A DNA stretch of 64,000 nt. Origin: Limnoglobus roseus. Its GTDB lineage: Bacteria > Planctomycetota > Planctomycetia > Gemmatales > Gemmataceae. Under the pieces are notes generated by a model, which did no database searches, was not told where the DNA came from, and was given only the letters and a program-made list of their open reading frames with translations. Positions 32,908 through 41,623 of the stretch are shown here, piece after piece (position 1 is the first letter of the stretch; each line of letters opens with the position of its first letter). Both the position numbers and the translations under genes were made by a program. Location: NCBI RefSeq assembly GCF_008254045.1, contig NZ_CP042425.1, positions 3,100,001 through 3,164,000 of the forward strand, given 5' to 3'.

Positions 32908-34302
32908 ATGCGCCCGTGGAAGAAGTGGTTGCTCCGCACATCGGCTGCAGTGGTCGTCACGCTGACCATCTACGTCGTCCAGGATTGGTGGCGGGCGTCG
33001 AGTGCCCGTGCCCGCCTGGAAGAAGCGCGAGTACACCTCGACGCCGAAGACCCGGGCTGGCGGTTGGATCAGATTCAAGCGGCCCGCGAGAAGGCGTTCC
33101 CGCCGGACGATCAGAACATCACGAAGCTCGCGGTGAAGATCAAGGCCGACACGCCGAAGGAGTTCGACGAGTTCCTGACGCGGGCCGAACAGCCGACGCC
33201 GTGGCTGCCGGAGAAGGAGTTCAACCACCTGCCGCCGCCGGCCAAGCTCGCGGACGCCCGCAAGACGCGGACCGTGTGCCGGGACGTGATCGAGCGGTCG
33301 CTGAAACTCGGCACGCTCACGGGCGGCGGCATGTTTCCACCGCCCGTCGCGAACCCGTTGATGATGGACCTCAACCACGTCCAAAACGCACGAACCCCGG
33401 CTGCCCTCTTGAACTTGAACGCGGTCGTCCTCGCAGCCGACAAGGACGCAGACGGGGCCGTGGCCAGCTGCCGGGCCACACTGAACCTGACTCGCTGCGT
33501 CAACAACGAACCGACGCTCATCTCGATGCTGGTCCGTATCGCGATGGCCTCGGTGGCCGTGCAAGCGGCAGAGCGAACACTGGCTTACACGGAGCCGAAG
33601 GCCGGGCTCGCGGAGTTTCAGACCGAACTGCTGCGAGAGGCCGACGAGCCGGTTCTGGCGATCGGGTTCCGCGGCGAACGGGCGTGGATCGACGCCACCT
33701 TCGAGTACCTCCAGGTCGATCCCGACGGACTTCAGAATTCCGGCATGGGAGGTCCGGCATCGCTCGCCGCGTTGGGCCGGTTGGCATTCCGCGGTCGTAT
33801 TTTGGTGGACCAATTACAGGCGCTGCGGTTGGAAACGCAATACCTCGAAATCGCCCGCGGCCCGTCGCACGAGTGGGTCGAGAAGATGCAGGGCGTTCTC
33901 GCGAACGAAGACCTGGGACCGTTTGTCAAGTTGCTCCTGCCGGCCGCCGAGAAGGTCGTGCTCGCCGCACTGCGGATCAAGGCCCGCCTCCGCTGCCTGG
34001 CCGTCGGCATCGCGTGCGAACGCTTCCGCCAGGCGAACGGCCGGTGGCCGACGGACCTTGCGGAGATTCCGAAGGCGATCCTCGCGGCGGTGCCGGCCGA
34101 CCCCTACACCGGCGAGCCGTTGAAGTACCGCGTGCGGCCGGACGGCATCGTCATCTATGCCGTCGGCGATGATCGCAAGGACGACGGTGGCAACCTCACC
34201 TACTCGAACCCGAAGCCGGGCGAAGACGTGGGCGTGCGGCTGTGGTCGCCGGAGTACCGGCGGGCCGCCACGCTGCCGGAACCGAAGGGTCAGGAGCCGT
34301 GA
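32908..34302 (+). CDS. Membrane-anchored hypothetical protein
   Basis: This 464-residue protein has one N-terminal membrane anchor (TSAAVVVTLTIYVVQDWW) and a long helical, probably periplasmic body rich in Ala and Leu. The last part (RFRQANGRWPTDLAEIPK, AVPADPYTGEPLKYR) resembles the C-terminal region of type II secretion G-like and related planctomycete proteins, where such a PxDPYtGxPlxYr phrase is common. I recognise no catalytic motif. It is convergent with the TolR-like gene, with one base between the stop codons. Confidence 0.75.
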   Translation: MRPWKKWLLRTSAAVVVTLTIYVVQDWWRASSARARLEEARVHLDAEDPGWRLDQIQAAREKAFPPDDQNITKLAVKIKADTPKEFDEFLTRAEQPTPWLPEKEFNHLPPPAKLADARKTRTVCRDVIERSLKLGTLTGGGMFPPPVANPLMMDLNHVQNARTPAALLNLNAVVLAADKDADGAVASCRATLNLTRCVNNEPTLISMLVRIAMASVAVQAAERTLAYTEPKAGLAEFQTELLREADEPVLAIGFRGERAWIDATFEYLQVDPDGLQNSGMGGPASLAALGRLAFRGRILVDQLQALRLETQYLEIARGPSHEWVEKMQGVLANEDLGPFVKLLLPAAEKVVLAALRIKARLRCLAVGIACERFRQANGRWPTDLAEIPKAILAAVPADPYTGEPLKYRVRPDGIVIYAVGDDRKDDGGNLTYSNPKPGEDVGVRLWSPEYRRAATLPEPKGQEP

Positions 34303-34303
34303 G

Positions 34304-34837
34304 TCACGGCCCGGCCGGGTTCCACGGGTTGTCGAAGCCGTGGGGCACGTCGTGGAACCAACGGCGGTACGTCTCGACCTGCTCCTTCAGCGGGAAGCCA
34401 CTCAACTCCCGCGGGTAGAGGATCAGGAAAAACGCCTCCTTCGCGCCGGCCCGTGCCCGCTGCTGGTTGATGAGCCGTTGGGCGTCGGCCTGATCTTTCA
34501 GTTCCAATCGCCCGCCGCCGTCGGCGTCGAAGTAGAAGAGTTTGCCACTGTCCTTGGCGATCTCGACCGTCCGCACGCTGAGGTGGTCGCCGAGGTTGGC
34601 CCGCTGTTTCTTCAGTTCCTCGATCCGCCGCTTCGCGATGGCCAGCTCTTGTTGCAGTTTCTCCACGTCGTCCGGCATCGACGGGTCGCGGACGGCCGGC
34701 ACGGCGTCGGGCGGCCCCTTGCCGTCGTCGGGTTTGCTCACGAACGGCATCAGCAGGAAGATACAGAACAGCAGGATCAGCACGTCGATCAATGGGATGA
34801 AGAACCGCGTGACCGACCGCCTGGGCTTCTGAATCAC
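34304..34837 (-). CDS. ExbD/TolR-like membrane protein
   Basis: This 177-residue protein has a single N-terminal helix (FFIPLIDVLILLFCIFLLMPFV) carrying the Asp required for proton flow in ExbD/TolR (PLIDVLI). A coiled-coil segment follows (VEKLQQELAIAKRRIEELKK), then a periplasmic tail rather unlike standard TolR. It starts at GTG 34837, which overlaps the stop of the TolQ-like gene (GTGA), giving translational coupling. It probably forms an energised inner-membrane motor with that protein, driven by proton or sodium flux. Confidence 0.8.
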   Translation of the reverse strand: MIQKPRRSVTRFFIPLIDVLILLFCIFLLMPFVSKPDDGKGPPDAVPAVRDPSMPDDVEKLQQELAIAKRRIEELKKQRANLGDHLSVRTVEIAKDSGKLFYFDADGGGRLELKDQADAQRLINQQRARAGAKEAFFLILYPRELSGFPLKEQVETYRRWFHDVPHGFDNPWNPAGP

Positions 34838-35391
34838 GGTTGGCCCCCCGGCTCGGTCTCGGCCGGGGTTAGCGGCACGAGCGGCGTCGGGTCGGGGTAG
34901 CCGCCGAGGCTGCGAATCAGGTCGCGGCCCATCGCCACCACCCACGTCGGCAGGATGTTCAACAGCGCCATGAACAACCCGCTGCCGGTCGCGGTGATGG
35001 CCGGGGCGTACTTGCGGATGATGTCCTGCGGCGTCGGCGTGCTGGTCGGCGTGATGCTGCTGAACGTCTGTAGAATGGCCGCGACGGTGCCGATGAGGCC
35101 CAACAGCGGGAACCACTCGGCCGCCTGCGAGAGATGGCTGAGCCACTTGTCGGGGCCGGTGTTGAAGTCCGTCTCGGCCCACTTCATTGCCTGCCACGCC
35201 AGGTACGTCTGGGCCAGGAAAATGACGAGGCCGATGCCGAGGATGAGCCAGTCGATGTGCGACGTTTCCAGGCGCATCAGGTAGTCGCGGCGGGCGTCGG
35301 CCGGGACCGCCACGAAGACCAAGATGCCCGCGAGGGCCGGGACGACGGCGAACAGCGTCGGCAGGACGTGGTGAATCCAAAGTCGTCGCAC
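34834..35391 (-). CDS. MotA/TolQ/ExbB-like proton channel protein
   Basis: This 185-residue protein has three membrane segments: LPTLFAVVPALAGILVFVAV, IDWLILGIGLVIFLAQTYL and a C-terminal pair around AAEWFPLLGLIGTVAAIL and ATGSGLFMALLNILPTW. The GLIGTVxxI...ATGxGL pattern is the TolQ/ExbB hallmark. GTG at 35391 is chosen because GGAG lies six bases upstream and it falls 20 bases after the thioesterase stop; a GTG at 35433 would overlap that gene. It is coupled to the downstream TolR-like gene by GTGA overlap. It is longer and more divergent than E. coli TolQ at the N-terminus. Confidence 0.8.
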   Translation of the reverse strand: MRRLWIHHVLPTLFAVVPALAGILVFVAVPADARRDYLMRLETSHIDWLILGIGLVIFLAQTYLAWQAMKWAETDFNTGPDKWLSHLSQAAEWFPLLGLIGTVAAILQTFSSITPTSTPTPQDIIRKYAPAITATGSGLFMALLNILPTWVVAMGRDLIRSLGGYPDPTPLVPLTPAETEPGGQP

Positions 35392-35411
35392 GGGCGTCTC
35401 CGGGTTCCGAG

Positions 35412-35801
35412 TTACTTCGTCGTCACCAGCCACTCCGGCATCGCTTGCAGCCGGCCGTCGCCGTCCACGCAGGCCAAGGTGGAAGCCCCTTCGGCAACGA
35501 GCGTGCCGTCGGGTCGGAAGACTTCGTACTTGTGTTCGAGCCGCACCGGCGTCGTCCGCGTCACCGACGTGACGATCCGCAACTCGTCGTCGTAGTACGC
35601 GGGGCTGCGGTACTTGATCTCGACCTTCGCGACCACGAGGTAGAAGCCCTGGTCTTCGAGTTCCTTGTAGTTGCCGCCGAGTTGGCGGAGCAGGTCCGTG
35701 CGGGCCTGCTCGAAGTAGACGAGGTAGTTCGCGTGGTGGAGCAACCCCATGCGGTCGGTCTCGGCGTACCGCACGCGAATGATTGTTTCGCCGGTGAGCA
35801 T
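35412..35801 (-). CDS. Acyl-CoA thioesterase, YbgC/4HBT family
   Basis: This 129-residue hotdog-fold thioesterase has the YbgC-type active site RVRYAETDRMGLLHHANYLVYFEQARTD, with the catalytic Asp in ETDxMG. It hydrolyses short-chain acyl-CoA or acyl-ACP thioesters. In many proteobacteria ybgC is the first gene of the tol-pal operon, and here a TolQ-like and a TolR-like gene follow. The ATG at 35801 gives the family length, though no clear ribosome binding site is seen; a frame extending upstream to 36191 has no family support. Confidence 0.88.
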   Translation of the reverse strand: MLTGETIIRVRYAETDRMGLLHHANYLVYFEQARTDLLRQLGGNYKELEDQGFYLVVAKVEIKYRSPAYYDDELRIVTSVTRTTPVRLEHKYEVFRPDGTLVAEGASTLACVDGDGRLQAMPEWLVTTK

Positions 35802-35908
35802 GGGAATTAACGTATCAAGAAAGTCGCGAGGCCCAACCCCTGCCGGCCGCGGGATGGGTGAGAGAATTGTTTGAGCCTTTCGCCCGGCGGCGGTCGATAA
35901 GGTTGGAC

Positions 35909-37042
35909 ATGTGGCTCGCCGTGCTGCTGCGTAATCTGATTCGAATGCCCCCGGCCTTGCCGGGCCGCCGGGTGCCGCGTGCCCGCCGACGAGGGAAGGC
36001 TCGGGCCGCGGTCGTGTCCGGCCTTCTGGCGGCCTTGGCGTTGCACGCCGCGATGATCGTGGCCGTCGATTCGGTCCGCCCCCAGTGGCGCGACCCGGAG
36101 TTCTACCACCGCTATCAGAAGCTCGCGGCCGCACTGCGGGCGAACCGCCGCACCCAGGCGCATTCGGTCGTGGCGGTCCTCGGAAGCTCACGGCCGCAGA
36201 TGGGTTTCAGCCCCGACCACGCGGCCGACGGGTACGGCCCCGGCGCACCCCTCATCTTCAACCTCTCGCAAAGCGGCTGCCACCCGATCGGCGAGCGGTT
36301 GAACCTCCAGCGAATTCTGAACGCCCCGGTGCGGCCGGACTTCGTGCTGATCGAAGTCTGGGCGTCGGGTCTGGCGCGGCGCACGAAACGAGAAGAACAA
36401 ATTCCGATGTCGCGGCTGAGCCTGTCGGACTTGGCCACCGTCTCCCCGTACCTCTACGACGAAGCCGCCGCGAGACGACAGTGGTGGCAGATTCAGGCGT
36501 CGCCGTGGTGGACGTACCGGATGAACGTCCTCGCCCACCAGGGGTTGGAAAGCCTTTCACCGGCCGAAAGACAACAGAACTTCCTCTGGTCGGACATGCG
36601 GCCGAACGGGTGGAGTCCGTACTACCCGCCGGTCTGGTCGAAGGAAGAACAGGAACGCCGGCAGGCGCTGGCGATGACGTGGTTTGCGGAACCGCTCGGG
36701 GAATTTCACCTCGACCCGAACGCGGAGTCCGCCCACCGGGATTTGCTGACTGCGTGCCGCACGCACGGCCTCAAGGCGGCCCTGTACTTGATGCCCGAGT
36801 CGCCGACGTTCCGCACCCTCTACTCGGCCGACGCGAAGCGAGAGGTTCGAGACTACCTGACCCGCCTCTCGGACGAGTTCGGCGTTCCCGTGTGTGATGC
36901 GTCGGAATGGATCGCGGACGATGCCGCCTACATGGACGGCTACCACCTGCTCGGCCCGGGGGCGGAAGCGTTCAGCCGCCGGCTCGGCCGGGACTTGCTG
37001 CGCGGCTGGGTGCCGCCGAACGGCCACTCGCGGGGCGAGTGA
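35909..37042 (+). CDS. SGNH-hydrolase-like membrane protein
   Basis: This 377-residue protein has an N-terminal membrane segment (AAVVSGLLAALALHAAMIVAV) and a periplasmic SGNH-like body. The nucleophile block reads VAVLGSSRPQMGF, with Ser at the usual Asp position before the Ser (GSS instead of GDS), a form seen in DUF1574-like proteins. The C-terminal DGYHLLGPGAEAF supplies the Asp-His pair. An esterase or acyltransferase of cell-envelope glycans is plausible, but the substrate is unknown. ATG 35909 has AAGG upstream; other in-frame starts are GTG 35858 and ATG 35945. Confidence 0.65.
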   Translation: MWLAVLLRNLIRMPPALPGRRVPRARRRGKARAAVVSGLLAALALHAAMIVAVDSVRPQWRDPEFYHRYQKLAAALRANRRTQAHSVVAVLGSSRPQMGFSPDHAADGYGPGAPLIFNLSQSGCHPIGERLNLQRILNAPVRPDFVLIEVWASGLARRTKREEQIPMSRLSLSDLATVSPYLYDEAAARRQWWQIQASPWWTYRMNVLAHQGLESLSPAERQQNFLWSDMRPNGWSPYYPPVWSKEEQERRQALAMTWFAEPLGEFHLDPNAESAHRDLLTACRTHGLKAALYLMPESPTFRTLYSADAKREVRDYLTRLSDEFGVPVCDASEWIADDAAYMDGYHLLGPGAEAFSRRLGRDLLRGWVPPNGHSRGE

Positions 37043-37052
37043 CCGACACTTC

Positions 37053-38771
37053 TCACGGCCGCAGGCGGGACTTGATCTTTGCGATGCACCGCGCCAGCGT
37101 GTCGAACTCGTCGTGGATGACGCTCTGCTTCGCCTGGACTTCCAGCACTTCCAGCGACCGCGGGCCGCCGTAGTCGCCGGCGAGCATCTCCAATTCGAGG
37201 CGGTTGATCGTGTTGTTCTTCCGCAGCAACGGCAGCATCGCGTCCTCGATCGCCTGCCGGCCGCGGTCGGTACTGCCGATGGTGTCGAGCGCCGGGCGTG
37301 CGTATTTCGACGCGCCGAGCCGGTCCACCAGCAGTTTGACCGTGTCCAGATCGTTCCACCGCGGGATCAGTTCGTAGGCGACCGCTCGCTCTTCCTCGTT
37401 CGACGACGTAATCGCCGCGACGACCAGCGGCTTCGCCTCATCGGGAGACCAGGTAACGAGCGCCCGCAGGGCGTCTTCCTTCACCTCGCCGCGGTCGAAC
37501 CGGGCCAACCGGCGGAGGTTCTCGATGACCTTCGGCTTCTCGGCCGGCGGCGTGCTGAGGAACGACTCCGGCTTCCCGAACGCGGCGAGTTGCTCCCGGA
37601 TGCCCGCCAGGTTCTTGTCACGCTCCGCTTCCTGGAGCTTCATGAGCGGCGTCTCGACCACGGCTTCGGGCGCTTGGGTGGACGGGTCTTTGAAGCCGAT
37701 CAGTACGAACAGTGTCGGCTGGACCTTCGGCCCGATGACGTAGAGCGTCAGCAGGATCGCCCCGGCCACGACGAACCGCAGGGGGCGGTAACCGGGTTCG
37801 TAGGGCGGGTTGGCTGCCCGGTAGACCCAGACCGGCGGGAGGAGCGTGGCGAACCCTTGTTTCGTGCTCCGGCGGCCGAACGCCAGGGCCACCCAGACGT
37901 AGCCGATCAGCAGTTCGATCGCGCCGATCAGGGCGACGTTCTTCAGCGGCTCCACGTCGGACATCATGCAGAACAACCACAGGGCCAGCCCGCACGCGGT
38001 CAGGATGATCCACAGGCCGGTCGTCAGCCGCAGGTCGCTCGGCGGCTCGGCTGGCGGCTTCATCCGCATCGAGATGACGGTCGTCAACTCGGCCGCGAGT
38101 TCGGCCCCGTCCACGTCCATCGGGTTGAAGACGACCAATCCGCCGGTGTTGTTGTGGCCCACGCTCGGCGTCGGCATCGCGGCGGCCGGGTGGTCCCCGG
38201 TGATGCGGCCTGGCGCGGGGTACATCGGCGGCTGGTAGTGCGGTTGCTGTGGGAAGCTCTGCGGTTCCGGTAGCGGGGCCGGCGTGACAAAGGCGGCCGG
38301 CGTCGGGAAGTGCGGCTCGGGAGTCGGCTTCGACTTCGGCCCTGGCGTTGCCACCGGGGCGGGTGTTGGCGAGTAGGCTTCAGCCGGCGGGGCGAAGTCG
38401 GCGACGGAATCCGGGTTGCGGACCAGCACGGCCGCCGCGTGGTGGAGCGGGGCCGGTTGCAGCGGGATCGGTTCGGGATAAACCCCGGCGGGTGGGCCGA
38501 TGCGGGCCGGCGGGCGGGCTTCGGGCATCGGCGTCTGGGCGGCCGGGCTCGGCGGGTCGTCGTCCAGGTGGGCCGGCATCGAGTTAATCGGGACTTCGTC
38601 GGCCTCGGCTTCGTCCACGGCCGGCGGCGGTTCTTCCGCCGGCTTCTTGTCGTCTTCGGGCTTCGGAATGACGATCGGCTTCAGGCACTTCGGGCAGATT
38701 GTCCGCTGGCCGGCCCGTTCTGGCGCGGCCAGAAGGCGTTGACTGCAAAACGGGCACGGGTAGCCGAACAT
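37053..38771 (-). CDS. Zinc-ribbon, Pro-rich, membrane, HEAT-like repeat protein
   Basis: This 572-residue protein has an N-terminal zinc ribbon (CPFC at residues 5-8, CPKC at about 27-30). A Pro/Ala-rich spacer runs to about residue 200. About five membrane helices follow (for example GLWIILTACGLALWLF and VAGAILLTLYVIG), then a C-terminal region of helical repeats of HEAT type (VKEDALRALVTWSPDEAKPLVVAAI). It is similar in plan to other planctomycete zinc-ribbon membrane proteins. ATG 38771 is the natural start because the ribbon begins directly after it. Ten bases separate its stop from the convergent SGNH gene. Confidence 0.75.
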   Translation of the reverse strand: MFGYPCPFCSQRLLAAPERAGQRTICPKCLKPIVIPKPEDDKKPAEEPPPAVDEAEADEVPINSMPAHLDDDPPSPAAQTPMPEARPPARIGPPAGVYPEPIPLQPAPLHHAAAVLVRNPDSVADFAPPAEAYSPTPAPVATPGPKSKPTPEPHFPTPAAFVTPAPLPEPQSFPQQPHYQPPMYPAPGRITGDHPAAAMPTPSVGHNNTGGLVVFNPMDVDGAELAAELTTVISMRMKPPAEPPSDLRLTTGLWIILTACGLALWLFCMMSDVEPLKNVALIGAIELLIGYVWVALAFGRRSTKQGFATLLPPVWVYRAANPPYEPGYRPLRFVVAGAILLTLYVIGPKVQPTLFVLIGFKDPSTQAPEAVVETPLMKLQEAERDKNLAGIREQLAAFGKPESFLSTPPAEKPKVIENLRRLARFDRGEVKEDALRALVTWSPDEAKPLVVAAITSSNEEERAVAYELIPRWNDLDTVKLLVDRLGASKYARPALDTIGSTDRGRQAIEDAMLPLLRKNNTINRLELEMLAGDYGGPRSLEVLEVQAKQSVIHDEFDTLARCIAKIKSRLRP

Positions 38772-38821
38772 GGAAGCCTCGGGAGTGCGCCACACTGGGA
38801 CGCAGTTAACTTATGGTACGA

Positions 38822-39376
38822 TTAGTCTCCGTGCAAACGCCTCAGGCGGGGCGATAATCGCAGAATGTGCTGCACCCGCTCAAACTCGTCGAGCCAGTTT
38901 TGCACCACGCCGGGCAGGGTGTCGCCGGTCGCGAGGCCGCTGCCGCAACTGTCGCCGCCGAGTTGGGCGACCAGTTTTCGGTACGTCGTTAGCGTTCGCT
39001 CGCCGAACCGCGACACTTCCTGGCCGTCTTCGCTGAAGAACACGACCACCGGCACGCGGTTGCCGCCGTTGATCTTGAGTTCCTCTTGCGCGGCAGGATG
39101 GGCGTCCCGGTCAAGGTAGCGTGGCACGAGAACCGGGGCAACCTCGGCAAACTTTTCGAATATGGGGCACTGTCCGGCGCAGTCGCCGCACCACGCCCCG
39201 GCCAGGACCAGCATGTTCGTCTTGCGCCTGAACGTGCCGAGTAGCTTCTGTTGGTCGGGGGTGAGTGCCACCTTCTGCCGGGTCGCGTCCCACCGGGGCT
39301 TGTCGGTCGGCTTGCCGAATTGCGTGAAGAAGTCGTCGTAGGGAAGGGCCTTCTGGAAGAAATCGAACGAGAGCAT
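38822..39376 (-). CDS. Thioredoxin-family protein with a WCGDC active site
   Basis: This 184-residue protein has a thioredoxin fold with the CXXC-type active site AGAWCGDCAGQCPIFEKF and the cis-Pro strand NRVPVVVFFSEDG. It lacks a signal peptide, so a cytoplasmic reductase or arsenate/peroxide-related role is possible; the family is usually called thioredoxin-like. GAGG lies six bases before the ATG at 39376, which beats a TTG at 39388. The C-terminus (LRLSPRLRRLHGD) is basic. It may be co-transcribed with neither neighbour. Confidence 0.82.
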   Translation of the reverse strand: MLSFDFFQKALPYDDFFTQFGKPTDKPRWDATRQKVALTPDQQKLLGTFRRKTNMLVLAGAWCGDCAGQCPIFEKFAEVAPVLVPRYLDRDAHPAAQEELKINGGNRVPVVVFFSEDGQEVSRFGERTLTTYRKLVAQLGGDSCGSGLATGDTLPGVVQNWLDEFERVQHILRLSPRLRRLHGD

Positions 39377-39482
39377 GAGCGTCCTCAAGTGAATCGGCCC
39401 GCAGCGGGGGCCGCGGGCCGAGGGTGGTTCTAGGAGAAGGTACCGCGTGAGGCCGAAAATCTAACAGCGATCCGAGTCCTGC

Positions 39483-40364
39483 TCAGTCGATGATCGGACT
39501 CTTGTCGAAGACTTCCACCTTCGACGTGGCCTTGCTCGCCACGTCGACTTCCACTTCCATGCCGCCGGCGGCGATCGTCATGGTCCCCTTGAGGGTCAAG
39601 AGTTCTTCGGTCTGCTTCAGCCGGCCGACCTTACTATCGAAGCGACTGGTCCCGGTATACTTGTCGGATTTGATGTCCGACTTGACGGTCTTGAACATCG
39701 CGTCGGCGGGCGTCTCCTTCGGCGGCGAGAGCTTGGCCTTGCCCGTGAACGTGACCTCTTCGACGCCGTCCTTCGTTCCAGCGTACTTGAAATCCATCTT
39801 GGCGGTCAGTTCCCCGGACGTGCCGAGGGGCGTCGTCTCGTCGGCCTTCCACTCGTCGCCGACCTTCGCCGGCTTGCCGGGGCCACTGCGGAACAAGTCT
39901 TGCACGGCCTTCTTCAACGTTCCTTCGCTGATGACGCTGTCGGTCAACGCCTTGGCGGCTGGGGTGCCGTCGGTCAACTTCTTGAGGAGCGCGTCGACGC
40001 CCTTGACTGTCTTCACCTTGAAGTCTTTATCGAGGGTGACGGTCAGTTTCTCGCCCACCATGTCCTTGTCGAAGGAGCCGAGCCCGCCGAGGGCGATGTT
40101 CGTCTCGGTGGTCGATTGTAGGGTCGTGATTTCCAGCGTGTACCCGTCGGCGGTCGCCTTCGTGACCTTGTAGGCGTCGACGCTGGTGTGCTCGGTCTTC
40201 TGCTCTTGGTTCTGTCCGCCGACAGAGATCGTCTGATCCGTGGCGTTGGTCGAGCGGACGTAGAACGTCTCGCCTTCCTTCAGCTTCCACTTCAGCAAGT
40301 CGCCATCCACTTGTCCCGGCGAGAGGGCGAGCGAGACGGCAAGGGCGGCAATGAGCCCGGTCAT
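39483..40364 (-). CDS. Secreted DUF6263-like protein, paralogue of the upstream gene
   Basis: This 293-residue protein has a signal peptide (GLIAALAVSLALSPGQ) and a mature part that begins LLKWKLKEGETFYVRS. It has a beta-rich periplasmic character with no catalytic motif. The C-terminal end reads KATSKVEVFDKSPIID. It matches the product at 40397-41281 throughout (LKWK.., YKVTKA.DGYTLE, TETNI, VGDxWK). The two lie 32 bases apart and probably form an operon. DUF6263 assignment is from resemblance only. GGAG lies eight bases before the ATG. Confidence 0.75.
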   Translation of the reverse strand: MTGLIAALAVSLALSPGQVDGDLLKWKLKEGETFYVRSTNATDQTISVGGQNQEQKTEHTSVDAYKVTKATADGYTLEITTLQSTTETNIALGGLGSFDKDMVGEKLTVTLDKDFKVKTVKGVDALLKKLTDGTPAAKALTDSVISEGTLKKAVQDLFRSGPGKPAKVGDEWKADETTPLGTSGELTAKMDFKYAGTKDGVEEVTFTGKAKLSPPKETPADAMFKTVKSDIKSDKYTGTSRFDSKVGRLKQTEELLTLKGTMTIAAGGMEVEVDVASKATSKVEVFDKSPIID

Positions 40365-40396
40365 GAGCGTGCTCCGAGAAGAAAGGAACGGGTTGG

Positions 40397-41281
40397 TCAG
40401 TCCACCACGGGGTTCTTGTCGAGGATCGTGGTCTTGCCGACGATCTTCTGCTTCAGGTCCATGGCGACTTCCATCCCGTTGATGGCGAGGGTCAGGGTGC
40501 CGGACATCTTCATCTCCATCGTCGATTCCTTCAGTCGCCCGGCCTTGCTGTCGAAGCTGAGGTTCCCGGCCATCTTCTCGGTCTTCAAGTCGGCGTTGAC
40601 GACCTTGAACGGCAGCGCCCCGCCCGCGTCCTTCTTCGGCGCGGCGTACGTCGCCTTGCCACTGAGGACGATGTCTTCTGTGCCGGCCTTCGACCCGGCG
40701 TACTTGTACTCCATCGCCAGGGTCATGTCGCCGAGGGGGCCGAGCGGCAGCGTGTCCTCGCGCTTCCAGGTGTCGCCGACCTTCACGATCTTGTCCGGGC
40801 CGCAGTAGAACAGGTCTTGAACACTCTTCTTCATCGCGTCCTCGTTGAGCGTCGCGGCCAACAGCGGCTTGACCTTCGGGTCGTTGGCACCCAACTTCTG
40901 GATGAGGTCGTCGATGCCTTCGAACTTCTTGACCTTGAGCTGGTCGTCGAGCGTGATGGTGAACGTCGCGCCGCGGAGTTTCTTGCTCAAATCGCCGGCC
41001 CCGCCGGGCAGGATGTTCGTTTCGATGATCGACTGGAGAATCGTCTGCTCAAGAGTGTAGCCGTCCTTGTCGGCCTTCGTGACCTTGTACCGGCTGACCG
41101 CGGTCTGGTCCTGCTTCTGCTCCACGTCCTTGCCGGCGGCGGTCACGGTTTGTTCGAGGCCGACCACGCTTTGAGCGTAGAAGGTGTCGCCGACGTTCAT
41201 CTTCCACTTCAGCGACACGCCGTCCGCCTGCGGGGGCGCGAAGGCGATCGCGAGAACCAAGCTCGCCACCAGACTGGTCAT
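40397..41281 (-). CDS. Secreted DUF6263-like protein, tandem paralogue
   Basis: This 294-residue paralogue of the downstream gene has a signal peptide (TSLVASLVLAIAFAPPQ) and the same phrases: VSLKWKMNVGDTFYAQS, YKVTKADKDGYTLEQTIL, IVKVGDTWKRED and a C-terminus KTTILDKNPVVD. The two proteins are collinear over their whole length, showing a tandem duplication. GGAG lies seven bases before the ATG at 41281. The function is unknown; a periplasmic or lipid-binding-type beta-structure is inferred. Confidence 0.75.
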   Translation of the reverse strand: MTSLVASLVLAIAFAPPQADGVSLKWKMNVGDTFYAQSVVGLEQTVTAAGKDVEQKQDQTAVSRYKVTKADKDGYTLEQTILQSIIETNILPGGAGDLSKKLRGATFTITLDDQLKVKKFEGIDDLIQKLGANDPKVKPLLAATLNEDAMKKSVQDLFYCGPDKIVKVGDTWKREDTLPLGPLGDMTLAMEYKYAGSKAGTEDIVLSGKATYAAPKKDAGGALPFKVVNADLKTEKMAGNLSFDSKAGRLKESTMEMKMSGTLTLAINGMEVAMDLKQKIVGKTTILDKNPVVD

Positions 41282-41623
41282 GGGGTGCTCCGGAAGGGGT
41301 GACAATCCTTAGTGAACCTAACCTCGGGCGCGGCGGGCGACAAGGTTTGCCCGCCCGCGCTCAAACTTCTCCGCCCGCGGGAACCAGCGGCCGGAGTGTA
41401 CACGTTTGCTTACGCGAAGCCCGTCGGCCGGGGCATAAACTTTCCAACCCGCGGGAACTTCGACGCGGTCGTGTGTCCCACTTTGCACGACTCAGGAAAC
41501 TAGACTAAAGTTCGTCGACCCCCATGCACTTGCAGCGAAACCACCGCCTCTCCGGCACGTTGTGTCGCCCGGCTTTCAGAAGGCGGTTCTGGCTCGCCTG
41601 GGGAAGGAATCCGAGACAGCTCG
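41282..41623. other. Intergenic region between divergent genes, no gene seen
   Basis: These 342 bases separate the DUF6263-like pair from the GGDEF gene, which point apart. No tRNA, hairpin or conserved coding frame stands out. It should hold promoters for both sides, but I cannot place a convincing -35/-10 pair. Confidence 0.5.

Noticed and set aside
34304..35380. 358-residue extension of the TolR-like protein
   Set aside because: The extra N-terminal 180 residues lie out of frame within the TolQ-like gene. GTG 34837 with GTGA overlap gives a normal TolR-like protein.
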